DNA of 51,739 nucleotides from contig NZ_RQRT01000026.1 of NCBI RefSeq assembly GCF_004335005.1, positions 1-51,739 on the forward strand, given 5' to 3'. Below the pieces are notes generated by a model. The model was not told where the DNA came from. It made no database searches and was given only the letters and a program-made list of their open reading frames with translations. Of the stretch, positions 41,413-51,739 are shown in pieces. Source of the DNA: Paracoccus nototheniae (GTDB taxonomy: Bacteria; Pseudomonadota; Alphaproteobacteria; Rhodobacterales; Rhodobacteraceae). The stretch's first letter is position 1, and each line of letters starts with the position of its first letter. The position numbers and the translations under genes were made by a program.

Positions 41413-42227
41413 TGCGGGTTCAGATGCTGGGATTGTGCCGGTTCTCTTATCTGGGGCTGCGCGGCTATCAGGTCGAACATGACAGCATCGAGGCGCGGCG
41501 CGCCTATCTGTACGATCCCGACCGGCTGGCCCGGCGCTGGCTGTGGTTCACGACGGTCGCCCTGCCGGGCTGGCTGGCACAGACCGATCCGGATTTCACA
41601 CTGGTCGTGATGACCGGACCCGATCTGCCCGAGCCGTGGCTGGGCCAGCTTCGCGCGTTATGCGACAGCGTGGCGCAGCTGCGCCTGTCACTGGTCGAGC
41701 CGATGGATTATCACCTGCAGGCCTGCCGCGCCGCCATCGCGCCGCATCTGGACCCGCAGGCCGACGTGATCGGCCATTTCCGTCATGATGACGACGATGC
41801 CGTGGCGCTGGATTACGTCGCGCTGACGCGTCGGGATTTCGCGCAGGTGCAGGGACTGTGGCAGGCCGAGGGCAAGCTGTCGCTGGATTACGGGCGCGGC
41901 CTGATGATGGAGGCCCGCGAGGGGCAGCTGCGCTTTACCCCCCGCATCTGCCATAATATGGGCGTGGCCCTGACCGTGTTTCTGCCGCCCCAGGCCGAAC
42001 AGACCGCGCTGCATTTCAACCACACCAAGCTGGCGCAATGGATGCCGGGGGTGCAGATCAGCCGTCCGCTGATGTTCATCCGGTCGATCCACGGCGACAG
42101 CGACTCGGGCGATATGGGACCGGGCCTGCCGTGGAAGCCCGAAGAGGGGTCGATCAACCGCCTGCTGCGCCAGCGTTTCGGGCTGCGACGCGGGGCGCTG
42201 GCCGCGCTGTCTCGACAGCTGCTCTGA
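41412..42227 (+). CDS. Putative rhamnosyl/glycosyltransferase (PF11316-like), copy 2
   Basis: 271-aa paralogue of the gene at 39425: the same opening (MRVQMLGLCRFSYLG), DFTLVVMTGPDLPEPWLGQL at 61-80, and FRHDDDDAVALDYV with Asp126-129. It lacks the low-complexity tail of copy 1. Later residues differ substantially, so the pair is an old duplication with perhaps different acceptors. The start codon overlaps the EamA stop by 1 bp. Confidence 0.8.
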   Translation: MRVQMLGLCRFSYLGLRGYQVEHDSIEARRAYLYDPDRLARRWLWFTTVALPGWLAQTDPDFTLVVMTGPDLPEPWLGQLRALCDSVAQLRLSLVEPMDYHLQACRAAIAPHLDPQADVIGHFRHDDDDAVALDYVALTRRDFAQVQGLWQAEGKLSLDYGRGLMMEAREGQLRFTPRICHNMGVALTVFLPPQAEQTALHFNHTKLAQWMPGVQISRPLMFIRSIHGDSDSGDMGPGLPWKPEEGSINRLLRQRFGLRRGALAALSRQLL

Positions 42228-42261
42228 CGTCCTTTGGGTCGGGCGGGGCAGGGTGCGCTGG

Positions 42262-42289
42262 TTGACAGCCCCCCGGAATCCTCCTATAG
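42262..42289 (+). promoter_or_regulatory. Promoter of the rpsL-rpsG-fusA-tuf operon
   Basis: TTGACA (42262-42267), 16-bp spacer, CTATAG (42284-42289); TATAGC gives a 17-bp spacer. It predicts a leader of about 200 nt before rpsL, in a 267-bp gap otherwise without genes. Confidence 0.7.
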
Positions 42290-42447
42290 CCACGCGACCC
42301 GGCGGGAAACCGCAACGGGTGCCAGAACCTGTGAGGTCACGATCCGGGCCGAAACGCCCCGATCCTCTGGAACAATGCCCGCCAGCCCTGTAAGGGCCGG
42401 TCGGGCTTGGTGTTTTGCGATTCGCGCAGGGCACCGTCGAGAAGCGG

Positions 42448-42465
42448 CGCAACCGATCGGTTGCG
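42448..42465 (+). promoter_or_regulatory. 18-bp perfect palindrome in the rpsL leader
   Basis: CGCAACCGATCGGTTGCG is self-complementary and ends 29 bp before the rpsL ATG. In RNA it forms a 7-bp hairpin with a GATC loop, or in DNA a dimer-binding site. Role unknown. Confidence 0.5.
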
Positions 42466-42494
42466 AGTATTGACAGAGCAAGACGGGGAACCGA

Positions 42495-42866
42495 ATGCCG
42501 ACGATCCAACAGCTGATCCGCAAGCCGCGGCAGCCGAGAGTGCAGCGGTCTAAATCCATGCACCTTCAGGGCTGCCCGCAAAAACGCGGTGTCTGCACGC
42601 GCGTCTACACCACGACGCCGAAAAAGCCGAACTCGGCCATGCGGAAGGTCGCCAAAGTGCGCCTGACAAATGGTTTCGAGGTCATCTCCTATATTCCGGG
42701 CGAAAAGCACAACCTGCAGGAGCACAGCGTCGTGCTGATCCGCGGCGGCCGCGTCAAAGACCTTCCGGGTGTCCGTTACCACATCCTGCGCGGTGTGCTG
42801 GATACCCAGGGCGTCAAGGATCGTCGCCAGCGTCGTTCGAAATACGGCGCGAAGCGTCCGAAATAA
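42495..42866 (+). CDS. rpsL: 30S ribosomal protein S12
   Basis: 123-aa decoding-centre protein. The conserved segments [27 protein letters not shown] and [13 protein letters not shown] are intact; Lys43 and Lys88, the positions where streptomycin resistance changes occur in other bacteria, are the sensitive-type lysines. GGGGAA precedes the ATG by 4 bp. First gene of the str operon. Confidence 0.99.
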   Translation: MPTIQQLIRKPRQPRVQRSKSMHLQGCPQKRGVCTRVYTTTPKKPNSAMRKVAKVRLTNGFEVISYIPGEKHNLQEHSVVLIRGGRVKDLPGVRYHILRGVLDTQGVKDRRQRRSKYGAKRPK

Positions 42867-43349
<483 letters not shown>

Positions 43350-43367
43350 GGCGAAAGGATCCAATTC

Positions 43368-45491
<2,124 letters not shown>

Positions 45492-45551
45492 TCTTGCGGC
45501 GGGGCATCAGCCCCGCCACTTTACAAGCATTGAAGAACAAGGAGCCATTCC

Positions 45552-46727
<1,176 letters not shown>

Positions 46728-46772
46728 TCCTGACGGCGCGCGGCTGACCCCGCCCGCCCATGGACCACATCA

Positions 46773-46799
46773 GGGGCCGCCCGAAAGGGCGGCCCCTTT
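46773..46799 (+). terminator. Terminator of the str operon
   Basis: Perfect 10-bp GC stem (46773-46782 with 46787-46796), GAAA tetraloop, then TTT. Confidence 0.92.
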
Positions 46800-46867
46800 G
46801 CCATGCGCCGCCACCCGGCAACGGCCCCGGTCCGCGGGCCGTGATCCCACCCACAGAAAGCACCGAC

Positions 46868-47263
46868 ATGGCAAAATACATCCACTCGATGATCCGCATC
46901 CTCGATGAGGCGCGCTCGGTCGATTTCTACCGGCGCTGTTTCGATCTTCAGGTCGCCGACCGTCTGGATTTCGACGATTTCACCCTCATCTATCTCTCCG
47001 ACCCCGAAAGCGGGACCGAGCTGGAGCTGACGGTGAACAAATCCCGCACCGATCCCTATGATTTGGGCGATGGCTACGGCCATATCGCGGTCTCGGTCGA
47101 GGATCTCGACGCCCTCCATGCCCGCCTGACCGCCGAGGGCTTTGCCCCCCGTAAGCTGACCGATTTCGCGCCCGGTGGCACCGTGATTGCACGGTTCTTC
47201 TTCATCGCCGACCCCGACGGCTATCAGATCGAGGTCATCCAGCGCGGCGGCCGCTACCAATAG
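46868..47263 (+). CDS. gloA: Lactoylglutathione lyase / VOC-family protein
   Basis: 131-aa single-module glyoxalase I that would isomerise the hemithioacetal of methylglyoxal and glutathione. Metal ligands in the GloA pattern are His6 (KYIHSMIRI), a Glu near residue 53 (ELELTVN), His72 (GYGHIAVSV) and Glu122 (YQIEVIQ). The length and spacing fit Ni/Co-type GloA; a related VOC dioxygenase is possible but less likely. The start ATG is at 46868, after a longer unconserved in-frame extension through the terminator. A bidirectional hairpin follows the stop. Confidence 0.9.
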   Translation: MAKYIHSMIRILDEARSVDFYRRCFDLQVADRLDFDDFTLIYLSDPESGTELELTVNKSRTDPYDLGDGYGHIAVSVEDLDALHARLTAEGFAPRKLTDFAPGGTVIARFFFIADPDGYQIEVIQRGGRYQ

Positions 47264-47278
47264 CCAAGCCATGAAAAA

Positions 47279-47306
47279 GCCCGGCGGATCAACCGGCCGG
47301 GCCTTT
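47279..47306. terminator. Bidirectional terminator between gloA and the DUF892 gene
   Basis: GCCCGGC (from 47279) pairs with GCCGGGC (to 47302) in a stem with a small bulge, flanked by AAAAA on the left and TTT on the right, so it can stop transcripts from either side. On the minus strand it begins immediately after repeat copy C. Confidence 0.75.
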
Positions 47307-47369
47307 CATCTTGGCAGAAATATCCCCCGGGGGGGCCGTGGCTTGCCACGGCGGGGGCGGGAAGCCCCC
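47305..47369 (-). repeat. Dispersed 3'-end element, copy C
   Basis: On the minus strand, starting 9 bp after the DUF892 stop: a GGGGGC/GCCCCC hairpin (47353-47369), an 8-bp GCCGTGGC inverted repeat (47335-47352), a CCCCCGGGGG run, then the 19-nt core ATATTTCTGCCAAGATGAA (47323-47305). It is the same order and orientation relative to the gene as copies A and B. Confidence 0.8.
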
Positions 47370-47378
47370 TCCGGCGTC

Positions 47379-47879
47379 TCAGGCCTGCGCGGCGGCGGCG
47401 TTGACTCCGCCCTCGGCAATGGCGGTCATGTGCTGATCGCCGCTGCGGGTGTGATCCAGACAGTCCTGCAGGATCGCCCCGTCGCCATCCAGCTCCAGCC
47501 GGTTGGCAAAGCTGCGCAGGCAGCCATAGCCCGCAATCGCGTAATGGGCCAGCCGCTGATACTGGGTGATGATCGCCGCGTCATGCGTGTCGTCATCCCC
47601 GAATTCGGCATCGACGGCATGCTTGCGGGCCTCGGTCACCAGACCCTCCATGCCCTTGCAATGTTCGCCGGTGGGGTCTTCGCCGTGATCGTTGCACAGA
47701 CGCGCCAAGGCCTCCATGCCGCGTCCGATGCCCTCGTTGCCTGCGATCAGCGCTTCGGCCAACTCACGCGAATGGGCGGCGCGGCCCATGTCGGTGACGA
47801 TGGGCATCGATTGCTTACAGGCCGAATACAGATCTTTCAGCTGGTCGATATACAGATCCTTGAGGTTCTTGATGGTCAT
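47379..47879 (-). CDS. DUF892 ferritin-like (YciF-type) protein
   Basis: 166-aa four-helix-bundle protein of the YciE/YciF family, associated with stress response; helices carry Glu and His residues in the ferritin-like pattern (for example SRELAEAL, GEHCKGMEGLVTEARKHAV and QYQRLAHYAIAGYG). The start is ATG at 47879 with GAAAGG before it. The C-terminus is Ala-rich. Single gene, divergent from the ABC exporter by 159 bp. Confidence 0.87.
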   Translation of the reverse strand: MTIKNLKDLYIDQLKDLYSACKQSMPIVTDMGRAAHSRELAEALIAGNEGIGRGMEALARLCNDHGEDPTGEHCKGMEGLVTEARKHAVDAEFGDDDTHDAAIITQYQRLAHYAIAGYGCLRSFANRLELDGDGAILQDCLDHTRSGDQHMTAIAEGGVNAAAAQA

Positions 47880-48038
47880 GATGATGCCTTTCAATGGACG
47901 ATCCTTGCCCCTCAACGACCGGCCCGCGCCCCCGTTCCCTGAACCAGACAAAGATCAACCACAGCCACCCGGCATCGCTTGATTTTACCGGCCACCCGCG
48001 ACAGTACTGGCCGCCAACCCGGACAGCGCAAAGGCTGA

Positions 48039-49901
48039 ATGATGTTCGCCTGGTTCGAACGACGGATCGACCCCTATCCCGATCAGCCGCCGGTCATGCC
48101 ACCGGCGGGGCTGTGGCGCTTTGTGCTGCATTATTGCCGCGGCTCGGTTCTGTGGCTGTGCCTGCTGGCCATCGGCTCGGGGCTGATCGCACTGGTCGAG
48201 GTGATGCTGTTCGGCTGGCTGGGCGAGATGATCGACCGCCTGTCGGACACGCCCCGTGACCTTTTCTGGGCGCAGGAGGGCGGGCGGATCGCGATGATGG
48301 CGGTCGTGCTGCTGGCGGTGGTGCCGCTGCTGAATGTCCTCAGCGCGCTGATCCTGCATCAGTCGCTGATGGGCAACCTGCCGCAGCGCGTTCGCTGGCA
48401 GGCGCATCGCTGGCTGTTGCGCCAGTCGGTCGGCTATTTTCAGGACGAATTCGCAGGCCGCATCGCGCAGCGCCTGATGCAGACCGCGCTGGCGGTGCGC
48501 GAGGTCGCGATGAAGATCATGGATGTGGGCAGCTATGTGCTGATCTATTTTCTGGGCGCGATGGTGCTGGCGGCCAGTCAGGACTGGCGGCTGGCGATGC
48601 CGTTCCTGATCTGGGCTTTGTCCTATGCGGCGCTCTTGTGGCAGATCGTGCCACGCCTTGGCCGGGTGGCGCAGGCGCAGGCCGATGCCCGCAGCGCAAT
48701 GACCGGGCGCATCGTCGACAGCTATACCAATATCGCCACGGTCAAGCTGTTCTCGCATTCCGACCGCGAGGAACGCTGGATGCGCGACGGCATGGACGGC
48801 TTTCTGCGCACCGTCCACGCTCAGATGCGGCTGTCCAGCCTGCAGGATATCGTGCTGAACCTGCTGAATGTCTGGCTGGTGGCCAGCGTTGCCGGTCTGG
48901 GGCTGTGGTTGTGGACGCAAGGCGATATCGCGGTGGGGGCGGTGGCGGTGGCCGTGCCGCTGGCGCTGCGGCTGAACAATATGTCTCATTGGATAATGTG
49001 GGAATTCGCGGCGCTGTTCGAAAACATCGGCACGGTGCGTGACGGCATCACCAGCCTGTCCCTGCCGCGCGAGGTTCGCGATGCCCCCGATGCGCAGCCC
49101 CTGCGCGCGGGCCCCGCGCAGATCAGCTTTGACAAGGTGACCTTCCGCTATGGCGGCGGCGGGGCGGTGGGCGCGCCGATGGCCGTGCTGGACGATCTGA
49201 CCCTGCATCTGCGGCCCGGCGAACGCGTCGGTCTGGTCGGACGGTCGGGGGCGGGGAAATCGACGCTGATCAACCTGCTCTTGCGGTTTCACGACATTCA
49301 GGACGGGCGCATCACCATCGACGGGCAGGATATCGGCCATGTGACGCAGGACAGCCTGCGCGCGGCCATCGGGGTGGTGACTCAGGACAGCTCTCTTCTG
49401 CACCGGTCGGTGCGCGACAACATCGCCTATGGCCGCCCGGACGCGACCGAGGATCAGATCCAGGATGCGCTGCGCATGGCCGAAGCACAGGGCTTTGTCC
49501 CCGAACTGTCCGACAGCGCCGGGCGGCGCGGCCTCGATGCGCATGTCGGCGAACGCGGCGTCAAGCTGTCGGGCGGTCAGCGCCAGCGCATCGCCATCGC
49601 GCGGGTCGCACTGAAGGACGCCCCGATTCTGGTGCTGGACGAGGCGACCAGCGCGCTGGACAGCGAGGTCGAGGCCGCGATCCAGTCGCGGCTGGAAGTG
49701 CTGATGCAGGGCAAGGCCGTCATCGCCATCGCGCATCGCCTGTCCACCATCGCCGCGATGGACAGGCTGATCGTCATGGACCGGGGCCGGATCATCGAAG
49801 AGGGGACGCATGCCGACCTGCTGACGCAGGGCGGGCTGTATTCCCGGCTGTGGCACCGGCAGTCGGGGGGCTTTCTGGCGGCTGATGATCCGGAACCCTG
49901 A
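48039..49901 (+). CDS. ABC transporter, fused permease and ATPase
   Basis: 620-aa half-transporter, a second exporter of the window. The transmembrane domain occupies about residues 25-330; the nucleotide-binding domain shows Walker A GRSGAGKST at 401-409, signature LSGGQ at 510-514, Walker B ILVLDEATSALD after 530 and the H-loop AIAHRLS. The opening FAWFERRIDPYP is typical of the Rhodobacterales ABC exporter group. The substrate is unknown. Two adjacent ATGs (48039, 48042) are possible; AAAGG suits the second slightly better. A bidirectional hairpin follows. Confidence 0.93.
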   Translation: MMFAWFERRIDPYPDQPPVMPPAGLWRFVLHYCRGSVLWLCLLAIGSGLIALVEVMLFGWLGEMIDRLSDTPRDLFWAQEGGRIAMMAVVLLAVVPLLNVLSALILHQSLMGNLPQRVRWQAHRWLLRQSVGYFQDEFAGRIAQRLMQTALAVREVAMKIMDVGSYVLIYFLGAMVLAASQDWRLAMPFLIWALSYAALLWQIVPRLGRVAQAQADARSAMTGRIVDSYTNIATVKLFSHSDREERWMRDGMDGFLRTVHAQMRLSSLQDIVLNLLNVWLVASVAGLGLWLWTQGDIAVGAVAVAVPLALRLNNMSHWIMWEFAALFENIGTVRDGITSLSLPREVRDAPDAQPLRAGPAQISFDKVTFRYGGGGAVGAPMAVLDDLTLHLRPGERVGLVGRSGAGKSTLINLLLRFHDIQDGRITIDGQDIGHVTQDSLRAAIGVVTQDSSLLHRSVRDNIAYGRPDATEDQIQDALRMAEAQGFVPELSDSAGRRGLDAHVGERGVKLSGGQRQRIAIARVALKDAPILVLDEATSALDSEVEAAIQSRLEVLMQGKAVIAIAHRLSTIAAMDRLIVMDRGRIIEEGTHADLLTQGGLYSRLWHRQSGGFLAADDPEP

Positions 49902-49909
49902 ACGCAAAA

Positions 49910-49935
49910 GGCCCCGGGCATCGCTGCCCGGAGCC
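49910..49935. terminator. Bidirectional terminator between the ABC gene and the OmpA-family gene
   Basis: 11-bp stem with one mismatch (49910-49920 and 49925-49935) and a 4-nt loop, with AAAA on the left and a TT on the right, between convergent genes. Confidence 0.7.
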
Positions 49936-49955
49936 TTCCTGATCATGTCAGGCGC

Positions 49956-51739
49956 TTACTGCTGAGCCAGCAATTCGGTGATCCGGCGGACCGAGGCGCG
50001 GCGGTTTTCGCGGATGTCACCCTCGGACCGGATGCGCAGGAACTGCTCGCCATAGCCCTGGGTCACCAGATTTTCCGGCGGCACGTCGAAATATTCGGCC
50101 AATGCCAGCGCGACCGTTTCCGCACGGCGATCCGACAGCGCAAGGTTCGCGGCATCCGATCCGACCGTGTCGGTGTGACCCTCGATCATGAAGATCTCGC
50201 GCGGGTTCTGGGCGATCTGGTCCTGAATGACCCGGCCCAGCCCCTGCAGGGCCTGCGCCTGTTCGGGACGGATCGCCGCAGAACCCGTGTCGAAGGTGAT
50301 CGCGTCGATGTTCACCGGTGCCACCAGCGCCCGCACCTCGGGGATGTTGCGGATCTGGGACAGGGTAAAGCGGCGATCGATGCCTGATTCGCGTTGCAGG
50401 GCGTCGCGCAGCTCGTCCTCGTTCAGGGGCGTGTTGCCGGTCTGGACGGGGGCGGGGGCGGGCAGCTGGCCGATATTGACGGGCTGCACATCGGTGGTGT
50501 CGTCGATCAACTGCGTCGTCGTGCCATCGGCCGAGACCAGCGTCCGGCGCAGCACCTGCAGGTTGGCGTCGCGGATGGTGACCACGCGGCTGCCATCCTG
50601 ACGGGTCACGATGGTCCGCGAGGAACCGTCGTCGAAATTTTCGGTCGCGACGGTCGAGCCGGGCTGACGCAGCAGCGCGACCTCGTCCTTGATGACCTCC
50701 TGGCTGCCATCGGCGCGGGTGACGACCACGCGGTCGGGGGCGGACAGGGCGACCTGACGATTGTTGTTCAGATAGCTGCCGACGGCGACCGCACCCAGAC
50801 CCAGCAGCAGGGCGTTGCGCAGGTTGTTGTTGTCGTCGTCATCCTCTTCGCGCGCCTCGGGCTGTGCACCCGTGGCGCCTGCCAGCGCGTCGCGCAGGTT
50901 GGTGGTGAAATCCTCGGACGAGGATCGGGCCGAATCCTCGGTCACCTGCTGTTCGGTGACCTCGCCCGAGCCTTCCGCCGCATCCAGCGCAGCGGCAGTC
51001 GGCGGCGCGGTGCCTTCGGCGGCCTCGCGCGAGGCTTCGGTTTCGCGGGTGTCCTCTTCGGCGGCGCGCTGCACCATCTCGCCATTCTCACCGACGCGGT
51101 ACATCTGCGCTTCGGTCGGGGCCAGACGCCATGCGCCCGAGCCGTTGGGTTCGACCACAACCCCCTCGGGGGTCATCGCGCGACCGTCACCGGCGCAGGG
51201 GGCCGCGCCGCCCGACAGGCAGGTCAGCGTGCTGGGGTCCAGCCCGGCAGACGCCTCGCGGTTCAGAACGGCCGCCAGACCCGGCAGCTGTGCGGCGCGG
51301 TCGGTCTGCACACCGCCCGTGGCCAAGGTAAAGCCCGCACCGGGGGCGGCAGCCGGAGGGGTGTCGGCATCGGCGGGCGCCTCGCCTCCCAATGCCTCAA
51401 CCAGATCGTTCAACTGGCTTTCCGCCTCGGGCTGTTCAGCATTCGACCGGTCGGCGGGCTGGGGGCGGGTTTCGCCGGGTGCTTCGGCCGGCGCGTCAGC
51501 GGGGGCCGCTGCGGGTGCCTCTGCAGGTGCCTCTGCGGGGGCTTCGGCGGCGGGCTGCTGGCGCTGCGGGTTGCGGGCCGGGGCGGCCTCGGGGGCATCG
51601 TCCTCGGGCTGCGCAGGCACGGCAGACGGCGGCGCGTCCGGTGCCGCAATGGGCCGGGTATCCGCGGGGCGATCCTGATTGGGATTGGCCTCGGGTGCGG
51701 GCGTATCCACAGCCTCGGGACGCGGCGCGGGGGCCGCTT
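49956..51739 (-). CDS. OmpA-family outer-membrane/peptidoglycan-binding protein, 5' end outside the window
   Basis: At least 584 residues are visible and the frame is open to the right edge, so the signal peptide and start are missing; the GTG at 51710 is not a likely start. The N-terminal visible part is a long Ala/Pro/Glu-rich low-complexity region, a single hydrophobic segment (NALLLGLGAVAVGSYL) follows, then a repetitive beta-rich domain (DRVVVTRADGSQEVI, SRTIVTRQDGSRVVTI) and a C-terminal OmpA domain: DTGSAAIRPEQAQAL, IEGHTDTVGSDAANLALSDRRAETV and NRRASVRR. Such proteins tether the envelope to peptidoglycan. Confidence 0.88.
   Translation of the reverse strand, partial: AAPAPRPEAVDTPAPEANPNQDRPADTRPIAAPDAPPSAVPAQPEDDAPEAAPARNPQRQQPAAEAPAEAPAEAPAAAPADAPAEAPGETRPQPADRSNAEQPEAESQLNDLVEALGGEAPADADTPPAAAPGAGFTLATGGVQTDRAAQLPGLAAVLNREASAGLDPSTLTCLSGGAAPCAGDGRAMTPEGVVVEPNGSGAWRLAPTEAQMYRVGENGEMVQRAAEEDTRETEASREAAEGTAPPTAAALDAAEGSGEVTEQQVTEDSARSSSEDFTTNLRDALAGATGAQPEAREEDDDDNNNLRNALLLGLGAVAVGSYLNNNRQVALSAPDRVVVTRADGSQEVIKDEVALLRQPGSTVATENFDDGSSRTIVTRQDGSRVVTIRDANLQVLRRTLVSADGTTTQLIDDTTDVQPVNIGQLPAPAPVQTGNTPLNEDELRDALQRESGIDRRFTLSQIRNIPEVRALVAPVNIDAITFDTGSAAIRPEQAQALQGLGRVIQDQIAQNPREIFMIEGHTDTVGSDAANLALSDRRAETVALALAEYFDVPPENLVTQGYGEQFLRIRSEGDIRENRRASVRRITELLAQQ

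Noticed and set aside
42470..42475. A second TTGACA just before rpsL
   Set aside because: It lies 20 bp before the start codon, so transcription would begin inside the coding region; the site at 42262 is better placed.

Overview
The window is GC-rich (about two-thirds G+C by eye) chromosomal DNA of an alphaproteobacterium, most likely a Rhodobacteraceae and plausibly Paracoccus or a close relative. The clues are gene order and family types: a second-type GluRS of about 440 aa, the tRNA-Trp/secE/nusG/rplKAJL/rpoBC order, a long Ala/Pro-rich SecG tail, a small Rhodobacterales-type DUF6280-like protein, paired 'putative rhamnosyltransferase' genes, and a dispersed CCGGGATATTT...GCCAAGATGAA motif. 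There are no rRNA genes, CRISPR arrays, insertion sequences, integrases or phage genes. This is mostly core genome.

Layout. 1-6 kb: an MsbA-type ABC exporter, ygfZ and dinB in 4-bp overlaps; a convergent DoxX gene; then pdxY overlapping an SGNH-hydrolase-like gene. 6-10.5 kb: efp, divergent from a small conserved gene with structured upstream DNA; a Pfk-2-like sugar kinase; a zincin-like metallopeptidase; gltX; tRNA-Met. 10.5-20 kb: a free-standing McrB-N-terminal-like (DUF3578) protein, secG-pyrG, cobQ, ispH, a GST-rnhA-TRIC/UPF0126 run, a group III truncated haemoglobin, queF and an unrecognised membrane protein. 20-27 kb: ileS-DUF3253, a GT-A-like protein, tRNA-Tyr, rlmB, a secreted YHS-domain protein and a CoA-binding protein.

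27-47 kb is the transcription/translation super-cluster: tRNA-Trp, secE, nusG, rplK, rplA, rplJ, rplL, rpoB, rpoC, then rpsL, rpsG, fusA, tuf. The two halves are separated by a strong terminator and a three-gene insert, glycosyltransferase / EamA transporter / paralogous glycosyltransferase; a new promoter precedes rpsL. 47-51.7 kb: a glyoxalase, a DUF892 ferritin-like protein, a second ABC exporter and the 3' part of a large OmpA-family gene that runs off the right edge.

The most interesting non-coding signals are: (i) three copies of a 19-nt core (ATATTTNNGCCAAGATGAA), each just after a stop codon in the same orientation as the preceding gene and next to GC-rich hairpins, one also carrying a 32-bp tandem repeat; (ii) a GC-poor in-frame segment with a perfect palindrome inside ileS; (iii) a candidate small RNA or attenuator before the CoA-binding gene; (iv) a shared TTGACG-16-bp promoter pattern upstream of all three tRNA genes; (v) perfect palindromes in the efp/DUF6280 and rpsL leaders. 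I saw no complete new defence or metabolic system. The lone DUF3578 protein and the glycosyltransferase pair inside the ribosomal/RNA polymerase cluster are the best accessory candidates. Searches named in the findings would be needed to establish novelty.
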